In this document: one piece after another, positions 14,386 through 22,266 of the stretch
Layout of the letters: each line of letters starts with the position of its first letter
Numbering within the stretch: position 1 is the stretch's first letter
Assembly: GCA_019119645.1 (NCBI GenBank)
Contig: DWWR01000027.1
Location: 1 to 32,725, forward strand
Direction: 5' to 3'
Origin: Anaerobutyricum faecale
Lineage (GTDB): Bacteria > Bacillota > Clostridia > Lachnospirales > Lachnospiraceae
Length of the DNA: 32,725 bases
Position numbers and translations under genes: made by a program
The notes under the pieces: generated by a model
The model's input: the letters and a program-made list of their open reading frames with translations, nothing else
The model's database searches: none
Told to the model about the DNA's origin: nothing

Positions 14386-15336
14386 ATGGAAGAAAACAGA
14401 ATCTATTATTCTTATAGTGAATATTTAAAGAAAAAATACGGGGAGAAAGTGTATAAGCTTCCTGTAAATCTTCCGGTTTCCTGTCCCAACCGAAAAGAAG
14501 GGGCCGGATGTTCCTTCTGCGCGGAGGAGGGAACCGGGTTTGAGGCCGCCGGAGCCATGGTTCCCGTCCGGGAGCAGCTGATGGCATCGAGGGAAAAGGT
14601 AGAAAAAAGATATCATGCCAAAAAATTTATTGCTTATTTTCAAAATTATACCAACACATTTCTTCCTCTTGACACTCTGCGGGCGTACATGCAGCAGGCG
14701 GCAGAGGTAGAGAGCATCGTGGAAGTCTGTCTTTCCACAAGGCCGGACTGCATTCGGAAGGATTATCTCAGGGCCATGGCGGATTTCCGGGCGGAGACAG
14801 GCCTCGAGGTATCGCTGGAACTGGGATTGCAGACGGTGAATTACCATACGCTGCGAAAGGTAAACCGGGGACACGGACTGGCGGAATTTCTGGATGCGGT
14901 GCTTGCCATCGCTCCGTATAAGTTTCCGGTATGTGTGCATATGATTTTGAATCTGCCGGGGGATACCATGGAGGATGCCAAAGAATCAGCAAGAATTCTG
15001 TCAGCACTGCCGGTATCCATGGTGAAGCTCCATTCGTTATATATCCCTAAAAAATCTGTATTGTATCAGGAATACAGAAATGGTAGAATATCCATATGCG
15101 CAAAAGAGGAGTATCTGGAGCGGCTGGCGGAGTTTATCGCGCTGCTTCGCCCGGATATTGCGGTGGAACGGCTCTTCGCCAGAATACCGGAGAAAGATTC
15201 CGCGTTCTGTAACTGGGGACACAGCTGGTGGAAGCTCACCGATGAGTGGACGGCTCTGATGAAGGAAAAACAATATGTGCAGGGAGTACATTGTGATTAT
15301 TTAAACGGCGCGGCATTAAACAGATGGGGATTATAA
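14386..15336 (+). CDS. Radical SAM protein, TIGR01212 (YhcC) family
   Basis: A 316-residue radical SAM protein. The cluster-binding cysteines are in CPNRKEGAGCSFC (about residues 33-45), the longer-spaced motif typical of the TIGR01212/YhcC family rather than the usual CxxxCxxC. Other visible hallmarks are VCLSTRPDCI, LELGLQTVNYHTLRKVNRGH, HMILNLPGDT and a C-terminal HxxW-type segment (NWGHSWWKLTDEW). The substrate of this family is not established in my knowledge. ATG 14386 has no strong Shine-Dalgarno at ideal spacing; GAGGAAAGGA lies 12-20 nt upstream. The stop at 15336 is 2 nt before the next start. Confidence 0.9.
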   Translation: MEENRIYYSYSEYLKKKYGEKVYKLPVNLPVSCPNRKEGAGCSFCAEEGTGFEAAGAMVPVREQLMASREKVEKRYHAKKFIAYFQNYTNTFLPLDTLRAYMQQAAEVESIVEVCLSTRPDCIRKDYLRAMADFRAETGLEVSLELGLQTVNYHTLRKVNRGHGLAEFLDAVLAIAPYKFPVCVHMILNLPGDTMEDAKESARILSALPVSMVKLHSLYIPKKSVLYQEYRNGRISICAKEEYLERLAEFIALLRPDIAVERLFARIPEKDSAFCNWGHSWWKLTDEWTALMKEKQYVQGVHCDYLNGAALNRWGL

Positions 15337-15338
15337 AG

Positions 15339-16727
15339 ATGGCAAAGAAAAAAGGAAGAAAACGGTTATCTGTCATAAATCTGGGAACAGTAGTGTTTCT
15401 GGTGATCATCATATATCTGACGGCCTATGTGATTCGATATCTGGGCAAAGAAAAGCTTGCCATTTATGAGGTCAGTGAGAGCAACATGTCGGAGAATATC
15501 AGCGGGACAGGCATGATACTTCGGGAAGAGACCCTGATCACCACGGAAGAAAAGGGATATGTGAATTATTACGTCAAAGACGGATCACGGGTCAGGAAGG
15601 ATGGAATCGTCTACACTCTGGATACCACAGGAAAGCTGCAGTCGTATCTCAATGAGCTCCTGGAAGAGAAAAACACAGTCAGCGATGAGGAAAAACAGCA
15701 GGTATATAAAGATTTGCAGACTTTTTCCGACAGTTTTTCCGATGATAATTTTTCGGAAGTTTACGAAGCAAAAAGTGAAATTAATCATGATCTGATGTCT
15801 TATACTGACACGATTCTTGCAGATAATAAAGATCAGCTGGAAGAAGAGTACGGAAGCGGAAGTTACGTGGAAGTGAGAGCCGGCGAATCCGGTCTGGTAT
15901 CTTTTTTCTCCGACGGAATGGAGAAGGTTACAGATGCAACCTTTACCAAAGAAGACTTTGACAATGGTTCCAGGATGGAGGATCTGCGGAGCAGAGAGGA
16001 ACTCAGTGCGGGTTCCCCGGTTTATCGTATGGTCACCGGGCAGAACTGGACTTTGGTGATCCCGGTGAATGAGGATGACTATAACCGTATGAAGAACCTT
16101 GAAAAAAAGGATATCCATACGGTGCAGGTAACTTTCCGCGCGGATAATTTTGTCACCAACGCGTCTTTTGAGTGCCAGAAAAAAGAAGACAGCTGTTATG
16201 TGATGCTGAAGTTTGATAATTATGTACAGCGGTACATCAATCAACGTTATCTTTCTGTGCGGCTTCAGCTTTCTGAGACCAGCGGTCTGCAGATTCCGGC
16301 CAGTTCGCTGGTTCAGAAGGATGTCTATAAAATACCGGCGGAATATCTGACCAGGGGCAGCAACAGCAGCAGTGATAATCAGGTTAACGTCCTGTCGAAT
16401 AATAAAAATGGCGAGGAGATACTGACACAGGTTACTGTGACCAAGTACCGGACAGAGGGGGAGAATGTTCTGATTGCTTCCGATAAGCTGAAAGCGGGCG
16501 ACAGGATTTCCAATGTGGAAAAAGCAAAAACCTATACATTGAAAGAAACCAGCGTGCTGCAGGGCGTGTATGTGGTAAACCGGGGATATGCGGAATTTAA
16601 GCCGGTGACGATTCTGGAACGAACGGAAGATTACTGTATCATCTCCGCGGATGACAGTGATGTGGAACTGTATGACCGGGTGATCTTAAACAGTGAGACC
16701 ATCAAAGAGAATCAGGTTATCTATTAG
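15339..16727 (+). CDS. HlyD-like membrane-anchored protein of the sepF cluster
   Basis: A 462-residue protein with a basic N-terminus, one membrane helix (about residues 14-34, VVFLVIIIYLTAYVIRYL) and a large extracytoplasmic part. Residues around VSESNMSENISGTGMILREE and GYVNYYVKDGSRVRKDGIVYTLD resemble the lipoyl/barrel-sandwich domain of HlyD or membrane-fusion proteins. A helical hairpin (about 95-155) and further beta-rich domains follow. ATG 15339 has GGGGA 8 nt upstream; ATG 15324 lies inside the previous gene. No ABC transporter, RND pump or outer partner is encoded nearby. It sits directly upstream of yggS-sepF, so a cell-envelope or division-linked role is an inference from context only. 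Confidence 0.8.
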   Translation: MAKKKGRKRLSVINLGTVVFLVIIIYLTAYVIRYLGKEKLAIYEVSESNMSENISGTGMILREETLITTEEKGYVNYYVKDGSRVRKDGIVYTLDTTGKLQSYLNELLEEKNTVSDEEKQQVYKDLQTFSDSFSDDNFSEVYEAKSEINHDLMSYTDTILADNKDQLEEEYGSGSYVEVRAGESGLVSFFSDGMEKVTDATFTKEDFDNGSRMEDLRSREELSAGSPVYRMVTGQNWTLVIPVNEDDYNRMKNLEKKDIHTVQVTFRADNFVTNASFECQKKEDSCYVMLKFDNYVQRYINQRYLSVRLQLSETSGLQIPASSLVQKDVYKIPAEYLTRGSNSSSDNQVNVLSNNKNGEEILTQVTVTKYRTEGENVLIASDKLKAGDRISNVEKAKTYTLKETSVLQGVYVVNRGYAEFKPVTILERTEDYCIISADDSDVELYDRVILNSETIKENQVIY

Positions 16728-16782
16728 AGAACGTATATATATTTCGTGTGCCGTTTTAAAGTAGGCGGCAAAGGGAGGAAAA

Positions 16783-17493
16783 ATGTTAGAAGAAAATGTA
16801 GCTTTGGAAGAAAATCTGGTAAAGGTAAAAGAAAATATAAAGGCTGCCTGTGAGAGAGCCGGAAGAGATGCCGGGGAAGTAACTCTGGTCGCTGTCAGCA
16901 AGATGAAACCGCTGGAGGATATTGAGACGCTTCTTAAAGTCGGACAGCTGGAGTACGGGGAGAATTACGTGCAGGAACTTTGCGAGAAAGAGGAGCATGT
17001 GAGCCGGCCGGTTCACTGGCATATGATCGGGCATCTTCAGACCAATAAGGTGAAATATATTATTGATAAGGTGGTACTGATCCATTCTGTGGATTCTGTG
17101 CATCTGGCAAAACAGATTGAAAAAGAGGCCGCAAAGAAAAATATCACAGCACAGATTCTTCTGCAGGTGAATGTGGCTGAAGAAGATACCAAATTCGGCA
17201 TGGATACCGATGAAGTGCTCAGGATGGCAGAGGAGATCAGTCAATTTCCTCATGTGCATATCCGGGGTTTGATGACCAGTGCTCCATTTGTGGAAGACCC
17301 GGAAGAAAACCGCTGTTATTTCAGAAAATTACATAAATTATTTGTTGACATTGGAGAAAAAAACATTGATAATGTAACTATGGACATTTTATCCATGGGT
17401 ATGACGAATGATTATGAGGTTGCCATTGAAGAGGGAGCCACCATGATTCGGGTGGGAACCGGTATCTTTGGCGAGCGCGATTACAATAAATAA
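16783..17493 (+). CDS. yggS: YggS/PROSC family PLP-binding protein
   Basis: A single-domain alanine racemase-like barrel protein that binds PLP and is implicated in PLP and amino-acid homeostasis; no catalytic activity is established for the family. The 236-residue product has the PLP lysine K40 in AVSKMKP, GENYVQEL, the HMIGHLQTNKVK signature, NVAEEDTKFG, RGLMTSAP and a C-terminal DILSMGMTNDYEVAIEEGATMIRVGTGIFG. ATG 16783 follows GGGAGGAAA. The order yggS-sepF is the one seen in Firmicutes division clusters (ylmE-ylmF), which supports the call of the next gene. Confidence 0.95.
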   Translation: MLEENVALEENLVKVKENIKAACERAGRDAGEVTLVAVSKMKPLEDIETLLKVGQLEYGENYVQELCEKEEHVSRPVHWHMIGHLQTNKVKYIIDKVVLIHSVDSVHLAKQIEKEAAKKNITAQILLQVNVAEEDTKFGMDTDEVLRMAEEISQFPHVHIRGLMTSAPFVEDPEENRCYFRKLHKLFVDIGEKNIDNVTMDILSMGMTNDYEVAIEEGATMIRVGTGIFGERDYNK

Positions 17494-17510
17494 CAGGGAG
17501 GAACAAAGGA

Positions 17511-18059
17511 ATGGTAAAGTTCGCTGAGAAGTTTTTGAACATGATGACCTTAAATGATTCAGAAGAAGACACATCGGAAGAATTCGAAGAAGAATACGAC
17601 GAAGTGACAGAAGAACCTGAGGAAGAGCCGGCAGCGGAAGAGGAACCGCAGCAGCATAAGAAACCGATTCTTTCCTTCCGTCGTAAGAAAAAAGAATCCG
17701 AGGAAGAACCGCTGGAAGAAGAAGAGACAGAAAGAAGAGTAATCCCATTTCATGGAAGACAAGAAGAAGGTGAAGTCGTGAAAGTTGTAAAACCACAGTT
17801 ATTTAATGAGGCACGTGTTGTCGCTGAGTTTTTGAAAGACGGAATTACCGTTGTTGTGAATCTGGAAGGTATTGAGATTGGAGAAGCACAGAGAATCGCT
17901 GATTTTATCGGTGGGGCATGTTTTGCCATCGATGGAACGCTGAAGGCGATTTCCAACAATATTTTTATTGTGGCTCCTGGTAATATTGAGGTGTCCGGTG
18001 ACCTGAAAGATGAGATTATCAGTGACAGCATGATTTCTCCTGAATTAACGAAGTTTTAG
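17511..18059 (+). CDS. sepF: Cell division protein SepF
   Basis: A membrane-binding protein that bundles and tethers FtsZ at the septum. The 182-residue product starts with an amphipathic membrane-binding helix (MVKFAEKFLNMM) and ends with the SepF dimerisation domain (about residues 85-175: VVKPQLFNEARVVAEFLKDGITVVVNLEGI, RIADFIGGACFAIDG, IFIVAPGNIEVS). The linker of about 70 residues is extremely acidic with one basic patch (SFRRKKKE) and is longer than usual. ATG 17511 follows GGGAGGAACAAAGGA. The ylmG, ylmH and divIVA genes that often follow sepF are absent; aroB comes next. Confidence 0.95.
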   Translation: MVKFAEKFLNMMTLNDSEEDTSEEFEEEYDEVTEEPEEEPAAEEEPQQHKKPILSFRRKKKESEEEPLEEEETERRVIPFHGRQEEGEVVKVVKPQLFNEARVVAEFLKDGITVVVNLEGIEIGEAQRIADFIGGACFAIDGTLKAISNNIFIVAPGNIEVSGDLKDEIISDSMISPELTKF

Positions 18060-18074
18060 AGAACATTTTTCATG

Positions 18075-18197
18075 ACAGGCAGAGCGCCTGTGCGGCGGAA
18101 TATCTGCTGTTTCAAAGAGAAAACAGCGAGGAGGCCGGACGGCGGCTCTGCCATTTCTTATGTCGGATGAACGCCAACAAATAGATGCCCGTCGGGC
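18075..18197 (+). other. Chain of small hairpins in the sepF-aroB gap
   Basis: The 158-nt gap holds ACAGGC/GCCTGT (18075-18091), GCTGTTT/AAACAGC (18106-18127) and GCCC/GGGC (18187-18197), the last just before the aroB ribosome-binding site. No T-run is present. The short open frames in it look incidental. A structured leader is possible; I recognise no known riboswitch. Confidence 0.5.
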
Positions 18198-18217
18198 TGA
18201 AAATGCAGGAGGAGAAT

Positions 18218-19333
18218 ATGTTAGAAAAACGTTTGGAAGTAAAAGCAGATGGAAAAAAGGTATATGACATCATAATTCGTGACACCTTTGAGGGACTGGC
18301 CAAAGAACTGGCTCCTTTCGGCACAGAGGAACGGAAGCTCTGTATTGTGACAGAGAGAAATGTTTCGTCCTACTACCTCAATGAGGTACAGGAAATCCTG
18401 GAAAAGGTGAGTGCCAGAGTGGATATTTTTATTTTCCAGGAAGGAGAAGCCAGCAAGAATCTGGACACAGTCAGCCAGCTGTACCGGTATCTGATTCAGC
18501 ACGAATATGACAGAAAAGACATGCTCGTTGCCCTGGGCGGCGGCGTGGTGGGAGATCTGACCGGTTTCGCGGCAGCCACTTATCTGAGAGGAATTGACTT
18601 TGTGCAGGTTCCGACCAGTCTGTTGTCCCAGGTGGACAGCAGCATCGGAGGCAAGACCGGTGTGGACTTTCAGTGTTATAAAAATATGGTCGGTGCCTTT
18701 TATATGCCAAAATTAGTCTATATCAATATTAATACCTTAAAAACGCTCTCCGAGAGAGAATTCCACAGCGGCCTTGGCGAGGTGATCAAGCACGGGCTGA
18801 TCCGTGATAAGGAATACTATAACTGGATCAGGGAGAATAAAGAAGCCATTGCGGAGAGAGAGCCGGAGGCCATGGCGGTGATGGTAGAAGGAAGCTGCCG
18901 GATCAAGAGAGCTGTGGTGGAGGAAGATCCGAAAGAACAGGGAATCCGTGCCCTGCTGAATTTCGGTCATACCTTCGGACATTCCATTGAGAAACTGATG
19001 AACTTCCGGCTGACCCATGGAGAATGTGTGGGGATCGGATGTATCCTGGCGGCGTCCATGTCCAGAAAGAGAAATTATATTTCCAGAGAAGAATACGACG
19101 ATATTGTGCGTATATTCCGGTATTTTGATTTCCCGGAACTGCCGGCAGAGCTTAAATGCGAAGAGATTGTCCGTGAGACAAGACATGATAAAAAAATGGA
19201 ACATGGTTCCATCAAATTTATTTTGTTAAAAGCAGTGGGGGAAGCGGCAATCTGCAGGGATGTCACAGAAGAAGAAATGCTGGAAGTCTTTGAAGAGTCA
19301 GACAGCCGGACGAAGTCGGGAGGCCAGGCATGA
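18218..19333 (+). CDS. aroB: 3-dehydroquinate synthase
   Basis: Converts DAHP to 3-dehydroquinate, the second step of the shikimate pathway; NAD- and metal-dependent and cytosolic. The 371-residue product has the NAD-binding LVALGGGVVGDLTGFAAATYLRG, PTSLLSQVDSSIGGKTGVD, the metal ligands in GLGEVIKHG (Glu), NFGHTFGHSIE (His) and THGE (His), and the C-terminal DKK motif. ATG 18218 follows GGAGG; upstream ATGs at 18185 and 18203 lack such sites and add non-conserved residues. The 3' end overlaps lspA by an ATGA, so aroB-lspA-rluD are translationally coupled. No other shikimate gene is in the window. Confidence 0.96.
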   Translation: MLEKRLEVKADGKKVYDIIIRDTFEGLAKELAPFGTEERKLCIVTERNVSSYYLNEVQEILEKVSARVDIFIFQEGEASKNLDTVSQLYRYLIQHEYDRKDMLVALGGGVVGDLTGFAAATYLRGIDFVQVPTSLLSQVDSSIGGKTGVDFQCYKNMVGAFYMPKLVYININTLKTLSEREFHSGLGEVIKHGLIRDKEYYNWIRENKEAIAEREPEAMAVMVEGSCRIKRAVVEEDPKEQGIRALLNFGHTFGHSIEKLMNFRLTHGECVGIGCILAASMSRKRNYISREEYDDIVRIFRYFDFPELPAELKCEEIVRETRHDKKMEHGSIKFILLKAVGEAAICRDVTEEEMLEVFEESDSRTKSGGQA

Positions 19334-19839
19334 AGAGGGGAATCAAAATGTTCATTGGCTGTGTGCTTCTGATCCTTCTGGATCAGGTCACAAAGCTTCT
19401 GGCGCTGCAGAACCTGAAAGGACAAAATCCGGTCACCCTCATCCCGGATGTTTTCCAGCTGCTCTATGTGGAAAACCGGGGAGCGGCCTTTGGCATTCTG
19501 CAGAACCGTCAGTGGGTGTTCCTCATCATCACGGTGATCGTTCTGGCGGCGCTTGTCTGGGCGCTGCCGAAGATTCCGCAGGAGAGACATTTCCTGCCCC
19601 TCACCCTCTGTCTGTGTTTTATCGGAGCCGGTGCGGTGGGAAATATGATCGACCGGATTTTCCGTGGATATGTGGTTGACTTTTTTTATTTTAAACTGAT
19701 AGATTTTCCGGTCTTTAACGTGGCGGATATATATGTGACCACGGCGGCGGTCATTTTGATTGTGCTGATCGTATTTTTGTATAAAGAAGAAGATTTTGAC
19801 CGGATTTTCCCGAAAAAAGACAAACGAGGGACAGAATGA
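19330..19839 (+). CDS. lspA: Lipoprotein signal peptidase (signal peptidase II)
   Basis: An integral membrane aspartyl protease that cleaves prolipoproteins before the lipidated cysteine. The 169-residue product has four membrane helices and the family signatures LLDQVTK, VENRGAAFGIL, GNMIDRIFRGYVVDF (first catalytic Asp) and FNVADI (second catalytic Asp). ATG 19330 overlaps the aroB stop, and its own stop overlaps the rluD start by ATGA. The carboxypeptidase at 12593 is a probable lipoprotein and thus a possible substrate. lspA followed by rluD is a common order. Confidence 0.96.
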   Translation: MKRGIKMFIGCVLLILLDQVTKLLALQNLKGQNPVTLIPDVFQLLYVENRGAAFGILQNRQWVFLIITVIVLAALVWALPKIPQERHFLPLTLCLCFIGAGAVGNMIDRIFRGYVVDFFYFKLIDFPVFNVADIYVTTAAVILIVLIVFLYKEEDFDRIFPKKDKRGTE

Positions 19840-20876
19840 ACGAGATGAGAGAACAGAATCAGCGGCAAAACGGCAGTGGCTGGGAGTCGTCCGGGCAAAT
19901 TTGGGAAAAAACGGTCGGACAGAATGAAAAGAACCGGGACGGACAGGACAGCCGGGCGGAACAGCGCTATTATTACACCGTGGAAAAAGAACAGGAAGGA
20001 ATGCGCCTTGATCAATTTCTGGCAGCGGAACTGACGGAACATTCCCGTTCCTATATTCAGAAGCTGATAAAAGAAGGACGGGTGACGGTCAATGACAAGG
20101 CCATGAAACCCGGCGGAAGAATTCAGGCCGATGACAAGATCCTGATGACGGTGCCGCCGCTTCAGGAGCTCAGTGTGCTGCCGGAAGAAATGGATCTGGA
20201 TATCCTCTATGAAGACGAGGATGTCATTCTGATCAACAAACCGAAAGACATGGTGGTGCATCCGTGTCCGGGAAGATATTCGGGAACGCTGGTGAACGGG
20301 CTTCTGGCCCACTGCCAGGACAACCTTTCCGGTATCAACGGCGTGCTGAGGCCGGGAATCGTGCATCGCATCGATAAGGATACCACCGGAGTGCTGGTGG
20401 TGTGCAAGACAGATCTGGCGCACCGGAGCCTGGCGGAGCAGCTGAAAGAACATTCCATCACGAGAAAGTATGAAGCCATCGTTTACAATAATATTCCGGA
20501 GGAGGAAGGGACGGTGGACGCGCCCATCGGCAGGAATCCTTCTGACCGGAAAAAGATGGCGGTGGAATACAAGAACGGAAAGCGGGCGGTGACCCATTAC
20601 CGGGTGATCGATCATCTGAACCATCAGTTTAATCATATTGAATGTCAGCTGGAGACGGGGCGTACTCATCAGATCAGGGTTCACATGGCCAGTATCGGCC
20701 ATCCGCTTCTGGGAGATGAGATATACGGCCCGAGAAACGGCAGAAAGGGACTGGAGGGACAGTGCCTCCATGCAAGGGTGCTGGGCTTTGTCCATCCGAG
20801 GACAGGAGAGTACATGGAATTTGAGGCTCCCCTGCCGGAATATTTTAAAGAACTTCTGCGAAAACTAAGCATCTGA
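19836..20876 (+). CDS. rluD: RluD-family 23S rRNA pseudouridine synthase
   Basis: Isomerises uridine to pseudouridine in large-subunit rRNA. The 346-residue product has an S4 RNA-binding domain (about residues 55-115: GMRLDQFLAAEL, YIQKLIKEGRVTVNDK) and the RluA-type catalytic domain with the active aspartate in HRIDKDTTGVL, then LETGRTHQIRVHM and HPLLGDEIYG. It is 30-40 residues longer than usual owing to a polar N-terminus of about 45 residues rich in Gln, Asn and Gly. ATG 19836 overlaps the lspA stop, and no other in-frame ATG precedes the S4 domain except codon 4. Exact target positions are not inferable. Confidence 0.93.
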   Translation: MNEMREQNQRQNGSGWESSGQIWEKTVGQNEKNRDGQDSRAEQRYYYTVEKEQEGMRLDQFLAAELTEHSRSYIQKLIKEGRVTVNDKAMKPGGRIQADDKILMTVPPLQELSVLPEEMDLDILYEDEDVILINKPKDMVVHPCPGRYSGTLVNGLLAHCQDNLSGINGVLRPGIVHRIDKDTTGVLVVCKTDLAHRSLAEQLKEHSITRKYEAIVYNNIPEEEGTVDAPIGRNPSDRKKMAVEYKNGKRAVTHYRVIDHLNHQFNHIECQLETGRTHQIRVHMASIGHPLLGDEIYGPRNGRKGLEGQCLHARVLGFVHPRTGEYMEFEAPLPEYFKELLRKLSI

Positions 20877-20907
20877 AAAACTGAGCAGCCGAAACAGAAA
20901 AAAATTC

Positions 20908-20936
20908 TTTACAAACATTTTTCCGTATGGTAAACT
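20908..20936 (+). promoter_or_regulatory. Promoter of rpsO
   Basis: TTTACA (20908-20913), a 17-nt spacer and TAAACT (20931-20936) match the housekeeping consensus at 5/6 and 4/6. It is placed about 110 nt before rpsO. Confidence 0.6.
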
Positions 20937-20977
20937 TGCTAAAGTGTCTGCGTGAGAAGAAGGCGCAGGCGGACATA

Positions 20978-21024
20978 ACCTTTGCCAGGATATGGAGTTA
21001 CTCCGACCTTGTCTTCGTAAAGGT
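20978..21024 (+). promoter_or_regulatory. Structured rpsO leader (candidate S15 autoregulatory element)
   Basis: ACCTTTGC (20978-20985) pairs with GTAAAGGT (21017-21024), and GGAG/CTCC (20994-20997 with 21001-21004) forms an inner stem. An imperfect stem between 20944 and 20975 may precede it. Ribosomal protein S15 is known to bind folded leaders of its own mRNA in several phyla, so autoregulation is a reasonable inference. Confidence 0.55.
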
Positions 21025-21050
21025 GTTTATAATTGAAGGAGGATTAGAAC

Positions 21051-21317
21051 ATGATCACAAAGGAAATGAAACAGGAACTGATTGCAAAATATGGAAGAAA
21101 AGAAGGAGACACTGGTTCACCGGAAGTACAGGTTGCCATCCTTACAGCAAGAATCAACGACCTTCAGGATCACTTCAAGGCTAACCCGAAGGATCATCAT
21201 TCCAGAAGAGGTCTTCTGAAAATGGTAGGTCAGAGAAGAAACCTTCTTGCATATCTGAAAGCAAAAGATATTGAGCGTTACAGAACCTTAATCGAGCAGT
21301 TAGGATTAAGAAAATAA
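21051..21317 (+). CDS. rpsO: 30S ribosomal protein S15
   Basis: A small-subunit protein that binds 16S rRNA early in assembly. The 88-residue product is textbook length, with TGSPEVQVAILTARINDLQDHFK, KDHHSRRGLLKMVGQRRNLLAYLK and the terminal YRTLIEQLGLRK. ATG 21051 follows GAAGGAGGA. It stands as a single-gene unit with its own promoter, folded leader and terminator. The pnp gene that often follows rpsO is absent here. Confidence 0.98.
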   Translation: MITKEMKQELIAKYGRKEGDTGSPEVQVAILTARINDLQDHFKANPKDHHSRRGLLKMVGQRRNLLAYLKAKDIERYRTLIEQLGLRK

Positions 21318-21332
21318 TACAAAGGACGAGAC

Positions 21333-21365
21333 GGCGCTGCATCCCCCGGGGTACGGCGCCTTTTT
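21333..21365 (+). terminator. rpsO terminator
   Basis: GGCGC (21333-21337) pairs with GCGCC (21356-21360), and CCCC/GGGG forms an inner stem. Five T residues follow directly. Confidence 0.85.
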
Positions 21366-21436
21366 CCTGCGCGAAAAAAGACGCTTACAGTGTGGCGGAC
21401 AGCTGTCAGGGACAGTGTTTGTTCACATTCTGCCAG

Positions 21437-21465
21437 TTGTTTTTTTAACGAAAATAAGATAGAAT
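21437..21465 (+). promoter_or_regulatory. Candidate promoter of the TPR gene
   Basis: TTGTTT (21437-21442), a 17-nt spacer and TAGAAT (21460-21465), about 90 nt before the gene. Confidence 0.5.
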
Positions 21466-21553
21466 AAGACAGGAAATACAGCTGTGCCGACAGGAAGACA
21501 GCTGGTAACACAGAGACTGTTTATGGAACAGAGGAAAGTAAGAGGTTGTTTGT

Positions 21554-22210
21554 ATGAGCAGATTATTGCGGGGAATCATAGCAGCAGCAGTCGTCGTTCT
21601 GATCATTGCCGGTATCTGGCAGTGGAGAGAATACGGCACAAAACAGGATCTTCGGGATGATGCTCTGCTGTATTTTGACGAAGAAGATTATTCGAAGACC
21701 ATCCAGTATCTGGAGAGTGCCCTGGACAGACATTCTCTGTTTGCAGGCAGACTCAATCATGATATGACCTGTTATCTGGCGGAGAGTTATTATCAGCTGG
21801 AAGATTATGAGGAAGCAGAGGCGATTTATGACAAACTCATCGCATCTGATTCCAAAGAACCCAGATACTATCAGTTAAAAGGCAGATGCGCCAGAGATGC
21901 CGGCGATTATAAGCGGGCCATGGACATTTATTCCCAGGGCTGGGAAGCCACAGAGGACAGTATGTTCTTAAAAGATATCTGCGATATTTATCTGGAGCAG
22001 GGAGATTATGAAAATGCCCTTTCCTTTACGGAGCAGGGAATTGCTGCCGGAGGAGACAACAAGGGAGATTTCATGTATCAGAAGGTTATTATTTATGAGC
22101 GTTCACAGGATTATGAAGCTGCCTATGAGGCAGTGCAGGAGTACTGTGAGCTGTTCCCAAATGACGAGGATGCACAGAAAGAACGGACGTTTTTATCCAC
22201 AAGGATATAA
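21554..22210 (+). CDS. Membrane-anchored tetratricopeptide-repeat protein
   Basis: A 218-residue protein with a short cytoplasmic N-terminus (MSRLLRG), one membrane helix (about residues 8-24, IAAAVVVLIIAGIWQW) and a probably extracytoplasmic TPR region. Repeats read as DALLYFDEEDYSKTIQYLESAL, CYLAESYYQLEDYEEAEAIYDKLI, YQLKGRCARDAGDYKRAMDIYSQG, DICDIYLEQGDYENALSFTEQGI and a fifth ending in AYEAVQEYCELFP. Acidic residues are frequent. ATG 21554 has AAGAGG upstream. TPRs usually hold protein partners, but nothing here identifies one. It is monocistronic between the rpsO terminator and the ptsH promoter. Confidence 0.85.
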   Translation: MSRLLRGIIAAAVVVLIIAGIWQWREYGTKQDLRDDALLYFDEEDYSKTIQYLESALDRHSLFAGRLNHDMTCYLAESYYQLEDYEEAEAIYDKLIASDSKEPRYYQLKGRCARDAGDYKRAMDIYSQGWEATEDSMFLKDICDIYLEQGDYENALSFTEQGIAAGGDNKGDFMYQKVIIYERSQDYEAAYEAVQEYCELFPNDEDAQKERTFLSTRI

Positions 22211-22231
22211 AGATATTGCCGGGCAAATCGG

Positions 22232-22260
22232 TTGACACTATATCCAAACAATGGTAAAAT
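22232..22260 (+). promoter_or_regulatory. Strong promoter of the ptsHI operon
   Basis: Perfect TTGACA (22232-22237), a 17-nt spacer and TAAAAT (22255-22260). The predicted start near 22267 leaves a leader of about 357 nt before ptsH. I see no clear cre (CcpA) site. Confidence 0.8.
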
Positions 22261-22266
22261 TAGTCC

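Noticed and set aside
18071..18172. Short frames in the sepF-aroB gap, including ATG 18071
   Set aside because: No ribosome-binding site and no protein-like pattern; the hairpins explain the base pattern better.
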